From Microbacterium sp. Root553 (lineage in GTDB: Bacteria; Actinomycetota; Actinomycetes; Actinomycetales; Microbacteriaceae): a stretch of 64,000 nt of DNA. The position numbers and the translations under genes were made by a program. The number at the start of each line of letters is the position of its first letter. Position 1 is the first letter of the stretch. Below the pieces are notes generated by a model, which ran no database searches, was not told the DNA's origin, and worked only from the letters and a program-made list of their open reading frames with translations. This document shows, one piece after another, positions 33,014 to 41,281 of the stretch. Where the stretch lies: assembly GCF_001426995.1 (NCBI RefSeq), contig NZ_LMFY01000001.1, positions 2,599,471 to 2,663,470 of the forward strand. The letters run 5' to 3'.

Positions 33014-33810
33014 CGGGCCTCCTCGGCGGCCGGTGTCTGCTCGCGCTTCGGCTTCTTCGCCTTCGGCTTGACGGTCGAGAGCGCCTCGAGCCGCTCCTGC
33101 AGCAGGTGCGGAGCGCTTCCCGCCTGGATCGCCAGCATGCCCTCGGAGACGAGGGTCATGCGCTCGAGCTCCACCGCCCCGATCCGGCCGAGGCGACCGG
33201 AGATCGGGTTCCAGATGAAGTTCGCCGACAGGAGTCCCCACAGCGTGGCGACGAACGCCGCGGCGATCATGGGCCCGAGGTGATCGGGCTCGTCGAGCTT
33301 CTCGAGCACGTGGGTGAGCGAGACGACCGTGCCGACGATCCCGATGGTCGGCGCGTAGCCGCCCAGAGAACCGAAGAACTTCGAGGCGACGCGAGTGCGC
33401 GACGCGGTCGCGGCGATCTCGTCATCCATCACCGTCTGCAGGTCCTCGGGGTCGGTGCCGTCCGCGAGCGCCTGCAGCGCCTGCCGGGTGAAGGCGTCGG
33501 GGGCGCTGTCGAGCTCCTGCTCGAGCGCGAGCAGTCCCTCGCCGCGTGCCTTCTCGGCATACCCGACCAGGAACGGGATCACGGCCTCGGGGGTCATCTT
33601 CGGACCGCGGACCATGCGTCCGAGACTCTGCACCGCGAGGATCGTGTCGCGCAGGGTGTGACTGGCGATGCCGACGCCGATCGTCGAGCCGAGCACGAGG
33701 ATCATCGGGGCGGGGATGAGCAGCGCCTCGAAGCTGGCGCCCTCCATCGTGATCATCGCGACCAGGGCGCCGAACGCCAGGACGACGCCGATGAGGAATG
33801 CGGGATCCAC
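33010..33810 (-). CDS. motA: Flagellar stator protein MotA
   Basis: 266 residues with four membrane spans: two near the N-terminus (PAFLIGVVLAFGALVAMI and the ALLIPAPMILVLGSTIGVG region) and two after the cytoplasmic loop. The loop carries charged residues that touch FliG. GGYAPTIGIVGTVVSL and FVATLWGLLSANFIWNPIS mark spans 3-4. A basic C-terminal tail (KPKAKKPKREQ) is present. GTG at 33810 is 2 bp past the flbD stop. Longer frames upstream overlap flbD and are rejected. Confidence 0.93.
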   Translation of the reverse strand: MDPAFLIGVVLAFGALVAMITMEGASFEALLIPAPMILVLGSTIGVGIASHTLRDTILAVQSLGRMVRGPKMTPEAVIPFLVGYAEKARGEGLLALEQELDSAPDAFTRQALQALADGTDPEDLQTVMDDEIAATASRTRVASKFFGSLGGYAPTIGIVGTVVSLTHVLEKLDEPDHLGPMIAAAFVATLWGLLSANFIWNPISGRLGRIGAVELERMTLVSEGMLAIQAGSAPHLLQERLEALSTVKPKAKKPKREQTPAAEEAR

Positions 33811-33812
33811 GA

Positions 33813-34043
33813 TCAGATCCGATCCTGCGCGGCGAGCGAGCCCGTGGTCAGGGACTGCGCGACCCCGAGCACGCGTGCGCGATACGCGACGATGCGCTCG
33901 ATGACCTCGTCGAGGGACTCCACGACGACATGCACCTTGCCGTCGACCATGTGCAGGGTCGTGTCGGGAGACGAGAGGATGCGTTCGATCAGGTCCGGGT
34001 TCACCGCGAACCGCGTGCGGTCGAGGCGGGTGACGATGATCAT
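33813..34043 (-). CDS. flbD: Small flagellar protein FlbD
   Basis: 76 residues, starting MIIVTRLDRTRFAVNPDLIERI and continuing PDTTLHMVDGKVHVVVESLDEVI, the FlbD/SwrD family (PF06289), which in Bacillus increases stator force. Position directly upstream of motA fits. First gene after the flagellar promoter at 34086-34114. Confidence 0.92.
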   Translation of the reverse strand: MIIVTRLDRTRFAVNPDLIERILSSPDTTLHMVDGKVHVVVESLDEVIERIVAYRARVLGVAQSLTTGSLAAQDRI

Positions 34044-34085
34044 CGAGAAGGCTCCGGGCGTCGGGCGAGTGGGAGGTCCGTCCGA

Positions 34086-34114
34086 CTATCGCGACGCAAC
34101 GCGCACCGGGTAAC
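34086..34114 (-). promoter_or_regulatory. Flagellar (sigma-28-type) promoter of flbD-motAB operon
   Basis: GGTTAC, 18 bases ending GTCG, CGATAG at 34091-34086 on the minus strand. The short leader begins GACGGACC but has no stable ACGGA-loop hairpin. Confidence 0.78.
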
Positions 34115-34133
34115 CAGGGCTGCCTGCAGACGG

Positions 34134-34175
34134 GCACCGCCTCGGGACCCGGCGACCGGGGCCCGAGGCGGTGGC
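34134..34175 (-). terminator. Strong hairpin after flgE
   Basis: A 13-bp stem (GCCACCGCCTCGGG-type arm, 34175-34162 with 34146-34134) encloses a second CCCGG/CCGGG hairpin. It sits between the flgE stop and the flbD promoter. No T-run follows, so it may end transcription with Rho or insulate the next promoter. Confidence 0.6.
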
Positions 34176-34181
34176 ACGACC

Positions 34182-35348
34182 TCAGCGCTTCAGCTGCGTG
34201 AGCTCCTGCAGCACCTCGTCGCTGGTGGTGATGATGCGGGCGTTCGCCTGGAACCCGCGCTGCGCGACGATGAGGTTAGTGAACTCCTGCGACAGGTCCA
34301 CGTTGCTCATCTCGAGAGCGCCCGAGACCAGATCGCCGAATCCCGCATCTCCCGGCTCCCCCACGCGTGCCCCGCCCGAGTTCACCGACACCCGGTACGC
34401 CGTGCCGCCGGCCTTCTCGAGTCCCTCGGGGTTGGCGAAGGTCGCCATCGCGATCTTGCCGAGAGTCTGGGTCGCCCCGTTGCTGAAGGTGCCGACGATC
34501 GATCCGTCGCCGGTGATGCTGTACGACTTCAGTGTTCCCGCGGCAGCGCCGTTCTGCTCCGACACGGCGACGGTCGACAGCTCGGCGTAGCCCGTGACGG
34601 CACCGAGGTCGACGGTCACGGCTCCGGCGACGAGAGTGAGACCGGGAGCGGCCTGAACTCCGTTCGTGAACGCGAGTGCACCCGTGGCACCGCTGGCGGG
34701 ATCCGTGACGTCCCAGCCCGCGGCCGTCCTGGTGAACGTCAGGCTCAGGGTCGAGGGTGTGCCCTGCGCGTCGTAGACCTTGACGTCGCGCACGAGCTCG
34801 TCGCCCACCGCGGCAGTCGAGGGCAGGTTGCCGGTGACCGAGGCCGCCGTCGTGGCGCGCGCCGGCGCCACCGCGTCGAGGGGAAGCACGATGTTCCCCG
34901 TCGCCTGGCCGGTGTTGACGACGCCGTTCTGCGCCGACCAGCCCTGCACGACCGCGCCGTCGGCGGTGACCATCTTGCCCGTGGGGTCGAACGAGAAGGC
35001 CCCGGCGCGGGTGTACAGGGTCTCCCCTCCCGCGCGCACCGCGAAGAATCCGTCGCCGGAGATCATCAGGTCTCCCCCACGGCCGGTCGCCTGCGCGGAA
35101 CCCTGCGCGAAGTTCGTGCGGACTCCGGCGACCTGCACACCGAGTCCGACCTGGGCGGGGTTGCGGCCGCCGACCTCGTCGTCGGGGATGCCCGGATTGC
35201 CGACGAGCTGCGACAGGGAGTCCTGGAACAGCACCGAGGACCCCTTGAAGCCGGCCGTGTTGACGTTGGCGATGTTGTTGCCCGTGACATCGAGCATGGT
35301 CTGGTGCGAGCGGAGTCCGGAGATGCCGGAGTAGAGCGAGCGGAGCAT
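34182..35348 (-). CDS. flgE: Flagellar hook protein FlgE
   Basis: 388 residues. The N-terminal rod signature MLRSLYSGISGLRSHQTMLD then NNIANVNTAGFKGS, the central FlgE D1/D2 domains, and the C-terminal QEFTNLIVAQRGFQANARII are all typical. It is exported and polymerises into the hook. Last gene of fliH-...-flgD-flgE, 31 bp after flgD. Confidence 0.95.
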   Translation of the reverse strand: MLRSLYSGISGLRSHQTMLDVTGNNIANVNTAGFKGSSVLFQDSLSQLVGNPGIPDDEVGGRNPAQVGLGVQVAGVRTNFAQGSAQATGRGGDLMISGDGFFAVRAGGETLYTRAGAFSFDPTGKMVTADGAVVQGWSAQNGVVNTGQATGNIVLPLDAVAPARATTAASVTGNLPSTAAVGDELVRDVKVYDAQGTPSTLSLTFTRTAAGWDVTDPASGATGALAFTNGVQAAPGLTLVAGAVTVDLGAVTGYAELSTVAVSEQNGAAAGTLKSYSITGDGSIVGTFSNGATQTLGKIAMATFANPEGLEKAGGTAYRVSVNSGGARVGEPGDAGFGDLVSGALEMSNVDLSQEFTNLIVAQRGFQANARIITTSDEVLQELTQLKR

Positions 35349-35379
35349 GAGGGTTCTCTCTTCCTGTGGGAGACGGAGG

Positions 35380-35829
35380 TCAGAGGGCGGCCGGGGCGGG
35401 AGCCGCGGGGGTGGTCGGGGTGGTGACGCCGGTGATGGCGTCGAGGGAGACGGTCTTGTCGCCGATCGTCACCTGCGGGATGGGACCGTCGAACGACACC
35501 TTGGTGACGATGCCGGAGACGGTCGCGCCGTCGGCATCCTTGTAGCTGGCCTGCTGGCCGATGAGCGCGCTCGCCGCCTGGCGCATGTTCAGGGCGAACG
35601 CCTCGGCACCGCTGTCGGCGAGGGCCGTGAGCTGCTCCATCATGGCGAGCTGGGTGGTCTGCGAGATCATCTCGTTGGTGTCCATCGGACTCGACGGGTC
35701 CTGATGGGTGAGCTGGGTGACGAGCAGTTTGAGGAACACCTCGCCGTCCAGCACCTGCTTGCGTGCGGCCGGGTCGATGGTGCTGCCCGTATGGATGGCG
35801 CTCGGTGCGCCCACGGCGTCGACGGTCAT
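35380..35829 (-). CDS. flgD: Flagellar hook cap/assembly protein FlgD
   Basis: 149 residues, a short FlgD. The conserved N-terminal part LDGEVFLKLLVTQLTHQDPSSPMDTNEMISQTTQLAMMEQL is present (quoted here by ends: LDGEVFLKLLVTQLTHQDP, then SQTTQLAMMEQL), followed by one beta domain and a Pro/Ala-rich tail. It caps the growing hook. It lies 9 bp after fliK. Confidence 0.92.
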   Translation of the reverse strand: MTVDAVGAPSAIHTGSTIDPAARKQVLDGEVFLKLLVTQLTHQDPSSPMDTNEMISQTTQLAMMEQLTALADSGAEAFALNMRQAASALIGQQASYKDADGATVSGIVTKVSFDGPIPQVTIGDKTVSLDAITGVTTPTTPAAPAPAAL

Positions 35830-35838
35830 GTGGTCCTC

Positions 35839-37290
35839 TCAGGCGAAGATGTCGAGACCCGCGCCGGCGGCGATGGTCGTGGTGGGGATGACTCCGGGTG
35901 ACGTCCGACCGGGGTCGGATTCCGGATGCTGTCTCGGTCGCCCATCGCTCTCACTCGCACTCGGGTCGCCGGCCGTTCCCCCGGCTCCCGGCTGGCCTCC
36001 GCGGTCCGAGGGCGGCTCGGCCCCGGTGCCGACGCCCATGCTGAGGGTGGCGTGGGGCATGACACCGGCCAGATCCCGCCGCAGGTCCACGAGCATGGTC
36101 CGCAGAGCCTCTCGTCCGATCTCGGTCGCGCCGCTGAGCTCGACCTGCACGTCGCCGGCCGCGCTGATGTGCGCGCGGAGGGTGACGGGTCCGAGATTGT
36201 CGGGGTTCACCGTGAGGGTGAGGTGATGCGTACCCGCGGGGCGCTGGGCGATGCTCACGACGACCGGCGACACCTGGGCCGCCACGGCCCGAGTGCTCGC
36301 GTCCGCCGCATCGGGGGCGGCGAGCGGTGCGGTCGAGGGCACGGGAGCGGGTGCCGTGGCAGCGGTCGGCGTCGCCGAGGCGGAGGGCTGAGCGCGCTCG
36401 ACAGCGATGGCAGGCGCGTCGTCCACCGCGGCCGACGCGCCTGGCGATGCCGCCGCATTGGGCGTGGCGTCGACGGTGTCATCGACGGCGGCAGAGGTGG
36501 AGGCCAGGGCGGCGGAGGTGGACGCAGTGTCGGGAGCCGTGACGGACGCGGAGGGTGCGACCGTGGCCGGAGCGGTGGACGACATCGTGGCCTCGGCCGA
36601 TACGCGCGACGACCCTGCCGGGGTGACCGCGGTCTCGTCAGTGCCGCGCGATCCCGCCGGTCTGACCGCGGTGTCCGATCCCGACGCGGCCTGCGGGGTC
36701 CCGACGTCGCCCGCATTGGTGGTCGCCGGTGTGCCGGCCGTCGTCGGGATGCCGATCATCGTCGGTGTGCTGGTCGACGTCGACGCACCCGTCGCGGCCA
36801 CGCCGGTCGGCGCAGCCGCCCCCGCCGTGCCGGTCATCGTCGGTTCGGTCATCGTCGGTTCGGTCATCGTCGGGTCGGTCATCGCCGAGTCGGTCGGCGA
36901 GAGCGGAATCACCGGCACTGACGACGCCGGCAGATCGCCGCCATCCGCCTCGGACGATTCCGGCACCGTCATCGCTTCGTCGGCAGGCGTAGAGGCACCG
37001 ACCGGCGGCGTCGTCACGGCATCGGCCGACGACCCCCGTTGCGCCGCGAGCTGCAGCAGCAGCGCTCCCGTCGTGTCCGCACCGACCGGGGTCGACCCCT
37101 CGGAGTCGCTGTCGGAAGGAGCACGCGACGCGTCCTCCTCGCGGAGGCGGAAGTGCGATTCGCAGAGCCGAAGGTCCTGGTCGGAGAGCACGGATGCGAA
37201 CTGCGCGACCGAGCCGCCTGTCGCACCGCGATCGACCTCCCGCTCCGGTGTGACTCCCGGCACCGGTCCCAGCAGGCTCACGGCGCTCAT
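35839..37290 (-). CDS. fliK: Flagellar hook-length control protein FliK
   Basis: 483 residues. The C-terminal Flg_hook domain (about 355-440) contains HHLTLTVNPDNLGPVTLRAH and VQVELSGATEIGREALR, which match FliK. The long middle is low-complexity (Ala/Thr/Ser/Pro), as expected of the molecular ruler, with a repeated TEPTM encoded by a 15-bp tandem repeat at 36832-36895. ATG 37290 overlaps the upstream unknown gene by 4 bp. The tail is Gly/Ser-rich. Confidence 0.85.
   Translation of the reverse strand: MSAVSLLGPVPGVTPEREVDRGATGGSVAQFASVLSDQDLRLCESHFRLREEDASRAPSDSDSEGSTPVGADTTGALLLQLAAQRGSSADAVTTPPVGASTPADEAMTVPESSEADGGDLPASSVPVIPLSPTDSAMTDPTMTEPTMTEPTMTGTAGAAAPTGVAATGASTSTSTPTMIGIPTTAGTPATTNAGDVGTPQAASGSDTAVRPAGSRGTDETAVTPAGSSRVSAEATMSSTAPATVAPSASVTAPDTASTSAALASTSAAVDDTVDATPNAAASPGASAAVDDAPAIAVERAQPSASATPTAATAPAPVPSTAPLAAPDAADASTRAVAAQVSPVVVSIAQRPAGTHHLTLTVNPDNLGPVTLRAHISAAGDVQVELSGATEIGREALRTMLVDLRRDLAGVMPHATLSMGVGTGAEPPSDRGGQPGAGGTAGDPSASESDGRPRQHPESDPGRTSPGVIPTTTIAAGAGLDIFA
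36832..36895 (-). repeat. 15-bp tandem repeat in fliK
   Basis: About four imperfect copies of a 15-bp unit (plus strand GTCATCGTCGGTTCG) encode D/E-P-T-M-T repeats in the FliK linker. Copy-number change would alter ruler length by five residues per unit. Confidence 0.85.
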
Positions 37291-37691
37291 CCCGCCATCT
37301 CGATGATCGTCCGCAGTGAAGCCGAGGTGCCCCCGAGTGCCGCCGAGTCGGTGGACCCGGCCGCGAACAACGTCTGCAGAGCGGCGACGAGATCGGCGCT
37401 GCCGGCGGGTGTCGTCGGATCCGCAGCACCCGAGACGGCTCCCGGCGTCGCGCCCGGTGTCGTGCCGGAGACCGTGCCCGGTGCCGTCGCGCCCGGTGTC
37501 GCCGTCTGGGCACCCGATGCCGCCTGCGCCGCCTCGAGCACGCCCGCGAAGGTCGCCGCGCTCGTCTCTCCGGTCGCGGCGCTCGTCTCCGTCGGCGCCT
37601 GCGCGGCCGCGGCTCGCGCCGCCGGGTCGAGCGAGACGATTCGGCTCTCGATGACCTCGACGCGGGCGATCGCCGCGTCGATCCCGCTCAC
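37287..37691 (-). CDS. Unknown protein between fliJ and fliK
   Basis: 134 residues. N-terminal MSGIDAAIARVEVIESRI is helical, followed by a Gly/Thr/Pro/Ala-rich middle and a C-terminal LVAALQTLFAAGSTD helix. It overlaps fliJ and fliK by 4 bp each, so it is made with them. Many Actinobacteria carry a lytic transglycosylase or FliK-type gene at this point, and the first 30 residues resemble the start of such proteins (GIDAAIARVEVIESRI), but the catalytic domain is absent. It could be a truncated transglycosylase or an export substrate. Confidence 0.65.
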   Translation of the reverse strand: MSGIDAAIARVEVIESRIVSLDPAARAAAAQAPTETSAATGETSAATFAGVLEAAQAASGAQTATPGATAPGTVSGTTPGATPGAVSGAADPTTPAGSADLVAALQTLFAAGSTDSAALGGTSASLRTIIEMAG

Positions 37692-38113
37692 GCGGCGCTC
37701 CCCGCGTGCCGGGTGGTGCGGCCCACGGCGATCTCATCGAGGGCGGTCTGCTCCGCCGCGAGGTCGACCCTCGCGGCCTCGGTGCGATGAGCGTCCTCGA
37801 GACGCTCGAGCCCCTTGAGCTCGCGTCGCGCGTCGATGTGGGCCGATCGTGCCGACGACTCCTCGATCCTGCGCATCTCGACGAGTGCCTGCAGATCGCT
37901 CAGCGTGCTGCGACCTGCGGCACGCGCCGCGGCCATGGCCATCAGCGCGCGAGGATCCTCGATCTGCGCGCTGATCTCGGAGAGGCTCGACACGGCGTCG
38001 GTCACGGCGTCTTCGGCATCGGTGCGCTCCGCGCTCGCACGCGAGAGGTGCTCGGCGGCGACGCGCTCCTGGGCGCCGCGCACCCGAAGCAGTCCGGACA
38101 GGGTGAAGGTCAT
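37688..38113 (-). CDS. fliJ: Flagellar protein FliJ
   Basis: 141-residue coiled-coil protein starting MTFTLSGLLRVRGAQERVAAEHL and running in long helices to the end, matching FliJ length and position after fliI. FliJ is the central stalk of the export ATPase. Sequence identity in this family is always low; the call rests on position and coiled coil. Overlaps fliI and the next gene by 4 bp. Confidence 0.8.
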   Translation of the reverse strand: MTFTLSGLLRVRGAQERVAAEHLSRASAERTDAEDAVTDAVSSLSEISAQIEDPRALMAMAAARAAGRSTLSDLQALVEMRRIEESSARSAHIDARRELKGLERLEDAHRTEAARVDLAAEQTALDEIAVGRTTRHAGSAA

Positions 38114-39438
38114 GGGGCGAGCCCTCCGAAGTCGGTGGTGAGCGCGGCGAGCTGCCGCCAGGAGTCGTCGGACGCGGTGAGGTCGTCCATCCGCTGCGTG
38201 AGAAAGCCCGAGATCGCCGACTCGTGCGCGAGAGCGGCGTCGACCAGCGGGTTCGCACCGGGCCGATAGGCGCCGATGTCGATGAGATCGTTGGCGCTGC
38301 GGCGGGCAGCGAGCACGCTCCGCAGTGTCACCGCATCCTGTCGCTGCGCCGGGGAGGTGATCTTCGACACGACGCGCGAGATCGAGCCGAGCACGTCGAC
38401 GGCCGGGAAGTGCCCGCGGATCGCGAGCCCACGGTCGAGCACGACATGCCCGTCGAGGATCCCCCGCGCGGCATCAGCGATCGGCTCGTTATGATCGTCG
38501 CCGTCGACGAGCACGGTGTAGAGGCCGGTGATCGATCCGGTCGGGCCGGTGCCGGCCCGCTCCAGCAGCCGCGCGAGAACAGAGAACGTGGAGGGCGGAT
38601 ATCCCCGGGTCGCAGGCGGCTCCCCCGCGCTGAGGCCGATCTCGCGCTGCGCCATGGCGACACGGGTGAGCGAGTCCATCATCAGCACCACGTCGAGTGC
38701 ATCGTCGCGGAAGCTCTCGGCGATCCGCGTGGCGACGAACGCCGACCGCAGACGCGCCATCGCCGGCTGATCGGATGTCGCGACGACGACGACCGAGCGC
38801 GCCAGTCCGTCAGGACCGAGATCGTCTTCGAGGAACTCGCGCACCTCGCGTCCGCGCTCTCCGACCAGCGCGATCACGGTGACATCCGCCGTCGAGCCGC
38901 GGGCCACCATCGACATCAGCGACGACTTGCCGACGCCCGACCCCGCGAAGAGTCCGAGACGCTGCCCCGTGCCCACGGGCGTCATGGTGTCGAGCACGCG
39001 TACGCCGAGTCCGAGCTGGCGGTCGATGCGCTGGCGATCCATGATGCTGGGTGCGTCGTGATCGAGCGAGACGAAGGACGCGCCGGGCCCGAGCGGGCCT
39101 TTGCCGTCGATGGGGCGGCCGAGCCCGTCGAGGACACGACCCAGCAGAGCTCTGCCGGTCGGCACCTGCAGGGGCGCTCCCCCGTGACGCACCCGAGCCC
39201 GAGCGGTGATGCCGTCGACCCTGCCGAGGGGCATGCACCGGGCGGACGTGCCGTCGATCGCGACGATCTCCGCATCGACCGCTCGCGAAGTCCCCGCGTC
39301 GATGCGCACCCGGTCGCCGACGGCGCCGTCGAGACCGGCGATCTCGACTCCGAGTCCCCGCACCGACGTCACCGTGCCGAGGCGTTCGGGCCGCGCGGCG
39401 TCGAGTGCACGCCGCCATGCTGCGGTCGCCGCGCTCAT
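38110..39438 (-). CDS. fliI: Flagellar export ATPase FliI
   Basis: 442 residues, an F1-beta-like ATPase. Walker A AGSGVGKSS (about 165-173), Walker B LMMDSLTR with Asp255, and the export-ATPase signature GLSAGEPPATRGYPPS are intact. It drives unfolding and delivery of substrates to FlhA. ATG 39438 overlaps the fliH stop by 4 bp. Confidence 0.96.
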   Translation of the reverse strand: MSAATAAWRRALDAARPERLGTVTSVRGLGVEIAGLDGAVGDRVRIDAGTSRAVDAEIVAIDGTSARCMPLGRVDGITARARVRHGGAPLQVPTGRALLGRVLDGLGRPIDGKGPLGPGASFVSLDHDAPSIMDRQRIDRQLGLGVRVLDTMTPVGTGQRLGLFAGSGVGKSSLMSMVARGSTADVTVIALVGERGREVREFLEDDLGPDGLARSVVVVATSDQPAMARLRSAFVATRIAESFRDDALDVVLMMDSLTRVAMAQREIGLSAGEPPATRGYPPSTFSVLARLLERAGTGPTGSITGLYTVLVDGDDHNEPIADAARGILDGHVVLDRGLAIRGHFPAVDVLGSISRVVSKITSPAQRQDAVTLRSVLAARRSANDLIDIGAYRPGANPLVDAALAHESAISGFLTQRMDDLTASDDSWRQLAALTTDFGGLAP

Positions 39439-40064
39439 GCGATCGCCTCGAGGTCGTCGTCGCCGCGGAGCGCGGAGCTCGCACGTGCCAGCGCCCCGGC
39501 GACGCGGGTGTCGACGGCGCCGTCCTCGACGCGGACGATCGCTCCGCCGGCGTCCACCGTGTCGGAGGCCGTCGCCGGGATCCGCTGCAGGGCCGGAGGC
39601 TCGTCGTCCTGCAGCGTCTGCAGGTCGCGGGTGCTGAAGGTCACCCCGGTCCACCGGTCGACCGGGACCTCCGCGAGCGCCCGACGCAGGGCGTGGGCCG
39701 CGGATCGCGCAGCATCCGAGAGCTCGACCCCGAGGATCACCCGGGCCAGGTCCACCGCGAGCTCCTCGAGACGATCTGCCGAGAGCGCACTCACCTCGTC
39801 GACCCGTCGCAGGTATTCCGCCCGTGCCGCGTCGAGAGCGGCGAGTGCCGATCCGCGCTGGTGCAGGTAGGACTCCCGGAGCTCCTGCATCCGCTGCCAC
39901 TGAAGGCCCTGCTCGTGCTCCGCCGCGTCGAGCGCGATGCGACGTCCCTCGGCGAACCCGTCGGCGTAACCGCGGGTTCGCGCCCGATCGGCCTCGCCGC
40001 GGATGTCGATCGGAGTCTCGCCCACGCGCGGAACCGCCAGAGGCGTGAAGGCGGAGTCGAGCAC
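39435..40064 (-). CDS. fliH: Flagellar export ATPase regulator FliH
   Basis: 209 residues. It has Ala/Glu-rich heptads (ARTRGYADGFAEGRRIALDAAEHEQ by its ends) and a C-terminal domain related to V/F-ATPase subunits (VDLARVILGVELSDAARSAAHALRRAL, in part). It holds FliI inactive and links it to the C-ring. GTG 40064 is chosen because GAGGTG lies 7-8 bases upstream and because the GTG then sits 27 nt after leader hairpin 2, as at flgB and fliP (26 nt). The frame is open to 40199, but that longer version would include the promoter. Confidence 0.82.
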   Translation of the reverse strand: MLDSAFTPLAVPRVGETPIDIRGEADRARTRGYADGFAEGRRIALDAAEHEQGLQWQRMQELRESYLHQRGSALAALDAARAEYLRRVDEVSALSADRLEELAVDLARVILGVELSDAARSAAHALRRALAEVPVDRWTGVTFSTRDLQTLQDDEPPALQRIPATASDTVDAGGAIVRVEDGAVDTRVAGALARASSALRGDDDLEAIA

Positions 40065-40091
40065 GATGGACACCTCGGGATCAGAAGACGA

Positions 40092-40106
40092 GGCCTGTCC
40101 GTGGCC
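40092..40106 (-). promoter_or_regulatory. fliH leader hairpin 2 (candidate CsrA site)
   Basis: GGCC-ACGGACA-GGCC on the minus strand; 4-bp stem with ACGGACA in the loop, 27 nt before the GTG start. Confidence 0.6.
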
Positions 40107-40114
40107 CGAAGGTC

Positions 40115-40129
40115 GAGCAATCCGTGCTC
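40115..40129 (-). promoter_or_regulatory. fliH leader hairpin 1 (candidate CsrA site)
   Basis: GAGC-ACGGATT-GCTC on the minus strand, starting 8 nt past the -10 box; same stem as at flgB and fliP with a different last loop base. Confidence 0.6.
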
Positions 40130-40137
40130 TGTGGGAA

Positions 40138-40166
40138 CTATCGCGACGGTCATCCGCTCCCGTAAC
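40138..40166 (-). promoter_or_regulatory. Flagellar (sigma-28-type) promoter of fliH operon
   Basis: GGTTAC, 18 bases ending GTCG, CGATAG at 40143-40138 on the minus strand. It lies just past the fliG stop (40196), so fliH-...-flgE is a separate unit from flgB-...-fliG. Confidence 0.8.
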
Positions 40167-40195
40167 CACGGCGGCTCGATCCGTCTCGGACGCAC

Positions 40196-41281
40196 TCACT
40201 CGATGAGCTCGTCCTCGTCCTCGCGGGAGATCGTGATCTCCTCGGCGGCTTCGAGCTCGCGGATGACGCGGACGATCTCGGCGCGGGCTTCGTCGACCTG
40301 CCGCATCCGGACCGGCCCGAGCACGCGCGTCTCCTCGGCCAGGTTCTCCTGGTTGCGCTCGGTCATGTTGCCCTTGACCTTGTCGAGGATCTGCTCGTCC
40401 GCGCCCTTGAGCGCCAGCGCGAGCATCCGCAGGTCGATGCCGCGGAGCACGCGCTGGGCGTCGCGATCCTCGAGCCTGGCGATGTCGGCGAAGGTGACCA
40501 TACGGCTGCGGATGTCCTCGGCCAATGCCAGATCACGTCCCTCGAGGCTCGCGAGCAGCGACTTCTCCAGCGCGGTGTCCGAGCGGTTGATGATCTCGAC
40601 GAGCGGCTGCACCCCGCCGATCGACTCATGGTTGTCCCGCATCGCGAACACGCCGGTGCGTGCGCGCAGCGAGTCGGCCACGATGGAGATCGCCTCCTGC
40701 GTCGCGGTGCCCATCGTCGCGATCGCCTGTGCGACGTCGGTGCGCAGCGGATCCTGGAGGGCGGCGAGCACGGCGGCAGCCCTGTCGGCTCGGAGATTCG
40801 CCAGCACGACGGCCACGGTCGTCGGCAGCTCGCCCTCGACGATCGTGGCGAGCTGGGCAGGATCCGCCGCATTGAGGAAGTCGAACGACACAGAGCCCTG
40901 CGACATCACCCGGCCCACCATCCCCACCGCCTTCTCCCGCCCGAATGCGGTCTCCAGCAGCCCGGTGGCGAGCTCCTGGCCGCCGCGCGAGGGCACGGAG
41001 CCGCCGGTGGCGATCCGTCGGAATTCGCCGAGGGCGCGGGCGGTCGAGGCGAGATCCACTCCGCCGAGCTGCGTGAGCTCCGCCGCCAGCATCTCGGCGC
41101 GCTCCTCGCCGAGATGACGCAGCACCTCGGCGCTCGCCTCCCTGTCCATGTTCATCAGCACGATGGCCGCCTTGCGCAGCCCGGTCATCTGCTGCACCGG
41201 CATCGGCGCGATGGGGGGCGACGCGGTCGACACCTCCACGGTGTCGGCCTGAGCATCGAGCATCTCGGTGAGCAGGCTCAT
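40196..41281 (-). CDS. fliG: Flagellar motor switch protein FliG
   Basis: 361 residues. The N-terminal domain (LRKAAIVLMNMDREASAEVLRHL) binds FliF. The middle has the EHPQ-like region LNAADPAQLATIVEGELPTTVAVVL (as DPAQLATIVEGE). The C-terminal torque domain carries charged helices LALAEDIRSRMVTFADIARL and DRDAQRVLRGID. An Ile/Glu-rich acidic tail ends the protein. Overlaps fliF by 4 bp. Confidence 0.95.
   Translation of the reverse strand: MSLLTEMLDAQADTVEVSTASPPIAPMPVQQMTGLRKAAIVLMNMDREASAEVLRHLGEERAEMLAAELTQLGGVDLASTARALGEFRRIATGGSVPSRGGQELATGLLETAFGREKAVGMVGRVMSQGSVSFDFLNAADPAQLATIVEGELPTTVAVVLANLRADRAAAVLAALQDPLRTDVAQAIATMGTATQEAISIVADSLRARTGVFAMRDNHESIGGVQPLVEIINRSDTALEKSLLASLEGRDLALAEDIRSRMVTFADIARLEDRDAQRVLRGIDLRMLALALKGADEQILDKVKGNMTERNQENLAEETRVLGPVRMRQVDEARAEIVRVIRELEAAEEITISREDEDELIE

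Noticed and set aside
34043..34085. ACGGAC in the flbD leader as a hairpin like those of flgB, fliH and fliP
   Set aside because: Only a 2-bp stem can form and its spacing from the promoter differs; at most a linear CsrA site.
33810..34137. Longer MotA start
   Set aside because: The extension overlaps flbD and its promoter and contains only low-quality Arg/His-rich sequence; GTG 33810 begins the first membrane span.
36832..36895. Short repeats as a CRISPR array
   Set aside because: Units are contiguous with no spacers and encode FliK residues in frame.
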